64,000 nt of DNA from SpSt-28 sp036824555 (GTDB taxonomy: Archaea > Aenigmatarchaeota > Aenigmatarchaeia > CG10238-14 > SpSt-28), in contig DAISZX010000001.1 of NCBI GenBank assembly GCA_036824555.1, forward strand, positions 19,528 to 83,527, in the 5' to 3' direction. The notes under the pieces were generated by a model. The model was not told the origin of the DNA and ran no database searches. It saw only the letters and a list, made by a program, of their open reading frames with translations. How positions within the stretch are numbered: the stretch's first letter is position 1; each line of letters begins with the position of its first letter. A program made the position numbers and the translations under genes. Shown one piece after another: positions 60,001 to 64,000 of this stretch.

Positions 60001-61367
60001 TACATAACTTCTTTACCACTCTCCTCAAACCCAAGCTTCTTCAAAGCCTCTCTTAGCTCCTTTTCATTCGTTGGATTAAATGCAGGAGCATCGATGTATC
60101 TACCAGAGATAGCTGCTACTTTTCCTGCTAAAATTTCTAGGAGTTGGCCTACTGTCATCCTAGAAGGTAGTCCATGTGGATTGAAGATTATATCTGGAAC
60201 AATACCGCTCTCTGTAAATGGCATGTCTTCATGAGGCACAACAAGTCCAACCACTCCTTTTTGTCCGTGCCTTGAAGCGAACTTGTCCCCAATTTCAGGT
60301 TTCTTTAAGTCTCGAACAACAACCTTAACCAATTTTGTTCCATCTGTAGTTTGAGTCAAATACACTCTATCAACTATTCCTTTATCGCCATGCCTAACTC
60401 TAACAGAAGTTTCTCTCAAATTCTCCATACCAACTAAAAACCTATCCGCCTTTCCTAAGAATCTTAGAGGTGAAGTTCTTCCTACTAAAACTTGATCTGA
60501 GTGCACTTCAGTTTCAGGATTGACGATTCCATCCTCTGGAAGGTGTTTATACTCATCTTCACCAGCATAACCCCTTATTCCTGGCTGAGGTATACCAATA
60601 ACATCCTCTTGACCACCCAAGTACCTTTTCTCTTCCGCTTCGTAAGTTCTATACATATAACTCCAAAACATACCTCTTTCTATAGATGACTTGTTAATAA
60701 CAATTGCATCTTCAATGTTATAACCTTCGTAAGTTGTGACAGCTATTACCACGTTAACTCCGTTTGGATAGTTTTCGGCAGCGTCTATTATCTTATGAAC
60801 GTAAGCCTGTACAAGAGGTTTTTGTGGATAAACTAAAATACTTGACTTACTATCAACTCTGTTTTGGAAGTTAGTGGCAAATATTCCTATTGACTGATCA
60901 CCCATTTTTGCTCCGTAATTTACTCTGTCTCCTCTATTAAATTCTGGGTATGGGACGAATTGAGCCGAAAAACCAAAAATGACCGCAGGATCTATTTCGA
61001 GATGTGTATGTTCTTTTGTTAATTCTTCTTCCCTAACAGCTATATAGGCGTTCTCCTCTTCCTCTGCATCTAAGTATTCTATAATTCCGTTCTTCACCAA
61101 ATCCGAAAATGTTAATTCACCTCTTTTAACTTTTTCGAGTATCTCTTTCGTCAATTTTGAGACACCATTTTCAACGACTATTAAAGGCCTTACAACTCTT
61201 CCGGCAGATGTCAAAATTCTTACTTCATTTAAATGTTCATGATATGCGATATTGACGTAAGGCGGAATTTTTCCCTCCCTTCTCATCTTCCTAACTTTTT
61301 CTACAAATTCCTTAGGATTTTCAACTTCACACACATACTCTCCATCTATAAAAACGCTAGCTTTCAT
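57081..61367 (-). CDS. rpoB1-rpoA1: Fused RNA polymerase subunits B' and A'
   Basis: A single 1428-aa frame. Residues 1-600 are B' (C-terminal part of the second-largest subunit): YEGYNIEDAIVINKSSIERG, KFASRHGQKGVVG, and a zinc site CKKCG...YFCPID near 544-562, ending MSHAFKLMLDELKSLLIYPKLVVND. From about 605 A' begins at once: RIEFSILDPETIRKMSFANI, GGVMDPRLGTVEPGIRCRVCGGNIGECPGHFGHVEL with its zinc ligands, and the catalytic NADFDGDEMNLHAPQS. There is no stop and no linker; the first Met after the junction is residue 620. It overlaps rpoB'' and rpoA'' by 11 nt each. Archaeal B' and A' are normally separate genes. Confidence 0.93.
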   Translation of the reverse strand: MKASVFIDGEYVCEVENPKEFVEKVRKMRREGKIPPYVNIAYHEHLNEVRILTSAGRVVRPLIVVENGVSKLTKEILEKVKRGELTFSDLVKNGIIEYLDAEEEENAYIAVREEELTKEHTHLEIDPAVIFGFSAQFVPYPEFNRGDRVNYGAKMGDQSIGIFATNFQNRVDSKSSILVYPQKPLVQAYVHKIIDAAENYPNGVNVVIAVTTYEGYNIEDAIVINKSSIERGMFWSYMYRTYEAEEKRYLGGQEDVIGIPQPGIRGYAGEDEYKHLPEDGIVNPETEVHSDQVLVGRTSPLRFLGKADRFLVGMENLRETSVRVRHGDKGIVDRVYLTQTTDGTKLVKVVVRDLKKPEIGDKFASRHGQKGVVGLVVPHEDMPFTESGIVPDIIFNPHGLPSRMTVGQLLEILAGKVAAISGRYIDAPAFNPTNEKELREALKKLGFEESGKEVMYDGKTGKKFEVKIFIGCSFYMKLDHLVSNKLQSRARGPVTLLTRQPTEGRSKEGGLRLGEMEKDCLLAHGAVLTLKERFDSDKVVMPVCKKCGMVAVHDRIKNRYFCPIDGESAEIVNVEMSHAFKLMLDELKSLLIYPKLVVNDEGRISRIEFSILDPETIRKMSFANITKIDIYDEEGYPIEGGVMDPRLGTVEPGIRCRVCGGNIGECPGHFGHVELVKPVIHPHYTKFIHFLLRVTCRKCGALLIEDEKRKEGKVSWKELEKIVLKKCPKCKTEQKEIKFVKPYTFVEGSKVLSPSDVRERLEKISDEDLKLLGLKIRPEWLIITVLPIPPVTVRPSITLETGERSEDDLTHKLVEIVRINDRFRENLELGAPEFLLNDLWELLQYHVATYFDNELTGIPPARHRSGRVLKTLTQRLKTKEGRFRGNLLGKRVNFCARTVISPDPRIAINEVGVPEVIAKDVTIPVRVDERNIEELRKLVLNGPNVWPGANYVIRPDGKRKRILETNKEEIAKELSVGYIVERHLMDGDPVLFNRQPSLHRMSMMTHKVRVMPFLTLRLNVAVCPPYNADFDGDEMNLHAPQSEEARAEAEILAIVEKNIRSPRYSAPIIGPIRDEITGLYLLTKDGNKLDRKTAVRLIRSVDTDVEIPEKEEFTGKEVFSIFLPKEFSIEYKGKTGIVKIENGNLVKGELEKNGISSDGGKILDKLQKYYGSKFVADFIYKVSLLAINYLDMRGFTLGIDDLDVEPKVKEEILKIVEKAESDVNEMIEKFKKGELIPMIGRTSEETLENMIKERVAKCLNESMSVLEKGIKESSALDMVKCGARGSLVNLLQIVGLIGQEMIMGERIERGYYKRTFPHFKMNDKSLASKGFVAHAFKDGLNVFEFYFDNMNSRESLMDKSLKTRHSGYMERRLIGALQDLKVAYDGTVRDAANRIIQFVPCEDGLDPSKITREGINVREIAWRLFNAS

Positions 61368-62847
61368 TATCCTTCACCCCTAGTAAATCAAGCACAGGCT
61401 TTATATCGCTTCTATCAACCTTCGTTGTAATTGTTGCACTAATAGCGAGATATTTTCTCAATCCTATGTTCGCTCCCTCTGGAGTTTGCGTAACACAAAG
61501 CTTTCCAAAGTGTGTTGGATGAAGTTCCCTCGCCTCAAAATGCTCTTGAGTTGATGAAAGAGGAGATATGACGTTTCTCATGTGAGTTATGGTCTTATTC
61601 CAACTACTCCTTTCCAGTCTTTGCGTTACTCCCGTTCTTCCACCAATCCATGTTCCAACAGCCATTGCAGATACAATCTGATTTGTTAGTATTGCATTTT
61701 CAACAACCGCTTGTAATGGTGGTAGCTTGCCCCTTTTGGTTAGTTTTTGATAATTATAATTCATTCTAACTATTAATCCCCATTTTCCTAATAGTATAGA
61801 CCTTAACAACAATTCGAGTAAATCTCCCGCCATTTTAACTCTTTTGTTAGCATAATGGTCTACGTCGTCCTCTTCTATTTCCCCAAGATGCAATTTTAAA
61901 ATTTTCTCTATGGCCTTAGCTAAGAACATAGCTTTTATCAACCTTTTTTCTGGTTCTTGTCCCAAGTGTGGTAGCAAATACTTATCTATCATTCTAATAG
62001 CTTGTTTCCTTCTTGCACTTTTTTGAGGAATTCTTAAATGCTTGCCCAACTCTTCAATAGCTTCCTCAGCACTCATGATCGGATACTCTAGAATGTTGAT
62101 TAGGAAAAGCTCTTGAATTCTTTCATCTGGAGAAATGGCCTCCAGGATTTCTTTGTCTTTTTCCAAACCAAGAGCTTTCAAAATTATGATAATTGGAATT
62201 CTAAGCACGTTTGCAAATGTAATGTAAATCTCACCGCTTCTCTTTCTTTCTATTAGATGTTTTTGGATAAAACCTTCCTTCTCAGAATGTATTCTTGCTA
62301 TTTCAGGAACAGACGGATCTTTCGTCTTTTCTACTATAATTCTATCTGTTGCAATTTCTTCAACTAACATCAAAATCCTTTCGGTTCCATTTATTATGAA
62401 GTAACCACCAGGGTCATCCGGATCCTCACCAGCTTCTATCAGTTCATCTCTACTCATTTTAGAGAGAGGACAAAACTTAGATTTAACCATCACTGGCAAA
62501 TCTCCAATTTCAACCATAACGGGCTTGCTTTTTATCCCATTTAAAATCTGTGTCATTTCAACATACATTGGTGCGGCGTAAGTTAGATTCCTTATTCTAG
62601 CCTCCATAGGAAGAATTTTTCTGATGGAACCATCCGCTTCTTTAACTCTTGGTTCACCAAGCTCAAACTTCCCAAGCCTTATCTCTAAATCCCCAACCTC
62701 CGGAAGTTCCGGCTTTATTTTTCCTATACTTTTTATAAGTCTTGGTAGTCTTTTTTCTACAAAATCATTAAAAGATTCTATTTGAAAGTTTACCAGTCCT
62801 CTTTCTCTTAGATATGATTTCATTAAAATAGTAAATGCATTCTCCAT
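61357..62847 (-). CDS. rpoB2: RNA polymerase subunit B''
   Basis: A 496-aa B'' subunit, the N-terminal half of the second-largest subunit. VNFQIESFNDFVEKRLPRLIKSIG opens the protein, followed by PLSKMSRDELIEAGEDPDDPGGYFIINGTERILMLVEEIATDR and RDVISPLSSTQEHFEARELHPTHFGKLCVTQTPEGANIGLRK. The ATG at 62847, one nt after rpoH, has AGAGGAGA 6 nt upstream; a longer frame to 62904 would lie inside rpoH. A split B'/B'' is typical of many euryarchaeal lineages. Confidence 0.95.
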   Translation of the reverse strand: MENAFTILMKSYLRERGLVNFQIESFNDFVEKRLPRLIKSIGKIKPELPEVGDLEIRLGKFELGEPRVKEADGSIRKILPMEARIRNLTYAAPMYVEMTQILNGIKSKPVMVEIGDLPVMVKSKFCPLSKMSRDELIEAGEDPDDPGGYFIINGTERILMLVEEIATDRIIVEKTKDPSVPEIARIHSEKEGFIQKHLIERKRSGEIYITFANVLRIPIIIILKALGLEKDKEILEAISPDERIQELFLINILEYPIMSAEEAIEELGKHLRIPQKSARRKQAIRMIDKYLLPHLGQEPEKRLIKAMFLAKAIEKILKLHLGEIEEDDVDHYANKRVKMAGDLLELLLRSILLGKWGLIVRMNYNYQKLTKRGKLPPLQAVVENAILTNQIVSAMAVGTWIGGRTGVTQRLERSSWNKTITHMRNVISPLSSTQEHFEARELHPTHFGKLCVTQTPEGANIGLRKYLAISATITTKVDRSDIKPVLDLLGVKDNES

Positions 62848-62848
62848 T

Positions 62849-63094
62849 CTAATCTCCTCTCTCAACAACAACTCTGTAATAGATGGATTCTCCTGTAATT
62901 TCATTGTGCCTTATTATTTTTATAACGTCTCCCGGCTTAGCATTCAATACCTTTACCTGAGGATCGTTAGAGTAAATTCTAGGGAAATTTTTAAGGCTAC
63001 CATACCTCTTTATCAGTTCTTCTTTTTCTTTGGCACTAATTATTTCATGCTTAGGTACTAATTCGTGTTTAGAAACATCTATTTCTTTCTTCAC
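62849..63094 (-). CDS. rpoH: RNA polymerase subunit H (Rpb5 homologue)
   Basis: An 81-aa RpoH, corresponding to the C-terminal domain of eukaryotic Rpb5. SKHELVPKHEIISAKEKEELIKRYG, FPRIYSNDPQVKVLNAKPGDVIKIIRHNEITGESIYYRVVV is the complete family pattern. It starts with GTG at 63094, with GGTGA 4 nt upstream; the nearby ATG is out of frame. It is the first gene of the RNAP/translation operon. Confidence 0.93.
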   Translation of the reverse strand: MKKEIDVSKHELVPKHEIISAKEKEELIKRYGSLKNFPRIYSNDPQVKVLNAKPGDVIKIIRHNEITGESIYYRVVVERGD

Positions 63095-63125
63095 ACATTC
63101 ACCCTAATAAATCTTTTACACTGAT

Positions 63126-63136
63126 ACTTATATGTT
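63126..63136 (-). promoter_or_regulatory. Probable promoter of the RNA polymerase operon
   Basis: On the minus strand AACATATAAGT lies about 35-42 nt before the rpoH GTG, which would give a short leader containing GGTGA. A second AT-rich element TTTAAAAGCTTAAAAA lies further upstream (63145-63162). Confidence 0.5.
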
Positions 63137-63756
63137 TGGATTTTTAAGCTTTTAAATTTTAGTTTCCACTATCAACAAAACTAGAGTTTAACTCAATCTT
63201 TATCCTGGCTCGTGTTTCAATACCTTTCATCTGCTGTCTCGAAAGATCGAAAGCATTGAGCAGCCTTCTGATTTTTCATAAATCCAATCATCACTTTATT
63301 ACGGAGGCAATTTTCTCGATGCTCTCGTTTCTAAAAGAGCTTAAGGCCTGAAAATATCAAAAGAAAGAGACATCTCTATTCTTTGTTTAATGAGGAGTTT
63401 CACGAATATTATGAGCAAATTATTCAAATTTCTTAAATGTTTGAAGAAGCACGAAGAGCTCTCCCAAAGGACAAGGATACTTTGATAAAATTTTTTGAGA
63501 GTAATCTGTTCAGAGATTTTTTAACAAAGGGGTACTATGAAGCATTTCGCATGCGAAAAGCTCAAAAAACCCGATTTTTAACTTTGGTGTCTTTTGTCTA
63601 TCCCCCAAATAACCCCATTTTTCCTTTTCTGAAAAAAGTAGAAAAAGAGATAGTGAGAGCACAAAGGTTCTTGTCTTCACAAATCTATATTTCACCATGA
63701 AAAACTTTGGGAACTCTCTCCCCCATCCAAACTTTTGCCTCTCTTGAAAAAATATC
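63137..63756. other. Largely non-coding region upstream of rpoH
   Basis: About 620 bp, mostly without convincing genes. An 87-codon plus-strand frame starts at 63437 (listed separately). Just before it, a start-less frame ends at 63437 reading like protein (…LFNEEFHEYYEQIIQIS), its stop overlapping that ATG as TAAATG. This could be the trace of a decayed gene. I see no tRNA, repeat array or insertion sequence. Confidence 0.4.
63437..63700 (+). CDS. Uncertain small ORF, possibly a gene remnant
   Basis: 87 codons beginning MFEEARRALPKDKDTLIKFF. The first 50 residues have normal protein composition (helical, charged), while the tail looks less so. No ribosome site is visible, and I recognise no family. 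The preceding frame has a stop overlapping this ATG and also reads plausibly, so a frameshifted or decayed gene is an alternative. Confidence 0.3.
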   Translation: MFEEARRALPKDKDTLIKFFESNLFRDFLTKGYYEAFRMRKAQKTRFLTLVSFVYPPNNPIFPFLKKVEKEIVRAQRFLSSQIYISP

Positions 63757-63930
63757 CTACAAAGGAGAGGTTGGGAAAAACTTCTGCTCCGAAAAATCAC
63801 CATCTCTTACCTTGCATTCAACACAAACACCAATTTTATAAGGTTTAGTACTGGATTTGCTCTTGTATCTTTTTATCTTTTCCAATTCATTATCCACAAA
63901 CTTCTTGCAGTACTCTTCTTTTAATCTCAT
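63757..63930 (-). CDS. Possible small CxxC protein (57 aa)
   Basis: ATG at 63930 encodes 57 residues: a basic helical N-terminal half (MRLKEEYCKKFVDNELEKIKRYK) and then YKIGVCVECKVRDGD with one CxxC pair. A minus-strand TTTAAATTTTT lies 14-25 nt upstream and could serve a leaderless mRNA. No family is recognised, and it may be a fragment of a longer zinc-finger protein. It faces the partial gene at the window's right edge. Confidence 0.35.
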   Translation of the reverse strand: MRLKEEYCKKFVDNELEKIKRYKSKSSTKPYKIGVCVECKVRDGDFSEQKFFPTSPL

Positions 63931-63956
63931 ATGCGAAGAAACGGAAAAATTTAAAG

Positions 63957-64000
63957 ATGGCTGCTCAGGATATGAGCAAATATTTACAAGCCCTGGGCGG
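63957..64000 (+). CDS. Start of a possible gene cut by the window edge
   Basis: ATG at 63957 opens a frame, MAAQDMSKYLQALG, that runs off the window. There is too little sequence to name it. An internal ATG (residue 6) is an alternative start. Confidence 0.3.
   Translation, partial: MAAQDMSKYLQALG

Noticed and set aside
63510..63803. A 97-codon minus-strand frame near the right end
   Set aside because: It has low-complexity Phe/Leu/Ser-rich composition typical of an antisense shadow, and no start signals.
1..64000. CRISPR arrays, insertion sequences or prophage genes
   Set aside because: No regularly spaced repeats, transposase motifs or phage structural genes were seen anywhere in the window.

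Overview
The window is a stretch of AT-rich archaeal chromosome. The evidence is a complete archaeal information-processing gene set (split RNA polymerase genes, EF-2/EF-1alpha, exosome, proteasome alpha, SRP54/FtsY, prefoldin, family B DNA polymerase, RNase P Pop5), two tRNA genes with introns next to the anticodon, and TATA-box promoters. BpsA (branched polyamine synthase) with AdoMet decarboxylase, a Hef-type helicase/nuclease pair and phosphoenolpyruvate synthase suggest a thermophile. The split RpoB (B''/B') and Hef point to a euryarchaeal or DPANN-type lineage; I cannot name the species. A 100-N gap flanked by an identical 55-bp overlap shows that this is a draft scaffold.

Layout. 1-3629 (minus): sugar and membrane genes (aldolase, PfkB kinase, GH57 amylase, VTT membrane protein). 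3679-4965 (plus): presenilin-like aspartyl protease and a small membrane protein, then an intron-containing tRNA-Gln. 5129-11535 (minus): one long run, prefoldin-ftsY-srp54-trmY-pus10-DJ-1-rpl21e-rpoF-DUF655. 11890-12130: 5S rRNA and tRNA-Asp. 12295-19829: a membrane-anchored transglutaminase-like protein, two radical SAM proteins, the BpsA/SpeD polyamine pair, ppsA and dph6. 19842-22602: an accessory-looking pair (AAA ATPase/DUF4143 and a DGQHR-domain protein), divergently transcribed with elaborate regulatory DNA between them, ending near tRNA-Ser. 22867-29323: UMP kinase, YjbQ, split Hef, DUF460, an archaeosortase-like protein without the usual cysteine, and a long coiled-coil protein. 29712-35156: MPG glycosylase and a glycogen gene set (two glycosyltransferases, a phosphohexomutase, a MinD-like ATPase). 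35192-40472 (plus): the exosome/proteasome superoperon, ending in L39e and a PqqD-like protein. 40456-50118: protein phosphatase, AspRS, a PAP2-polyprenol kinase fusion, ProRS, PolB, endonuclease III, a UPF0282 hydrolase and CMP kinase. 50212-63094 (minus): the RNAP/translation operon rpoH-rpoB''-[rpoB'-rpoA' fused]-rpoA''-rpl30e-nusA-rps12-rps7-fusA-tuf-rps10. 63095-64000 is mostly non-coding, with small uncertain ORFs.

The most unusual items are the single-frame fusion of RNA polymerase B' and A' (1428 aa), the regulatory DNA between the two accessory genes (paired 19-nt palindromes over a leaderless promoter; an A9G8 tract, promoter and 20-bp hairpin before the DGQHR gene), the PAP2-dolichol-kinase-like fusion, the Cys-less archaeosortase followed by a coiled-coil protein, and the Cys-repeat transglutaminase. 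The apparent break in the CMP kinase gene is an assembly artefact.

Functional links inside the window: Pus10 and TrmY act in turn on position 54 of tRNA; SpeD makes the aminopropyl donor used by BpsA; Dph6 completes diphthamide on the EF-2 encoded here; and SRP54, FtsY and prefoldin share one transcript.
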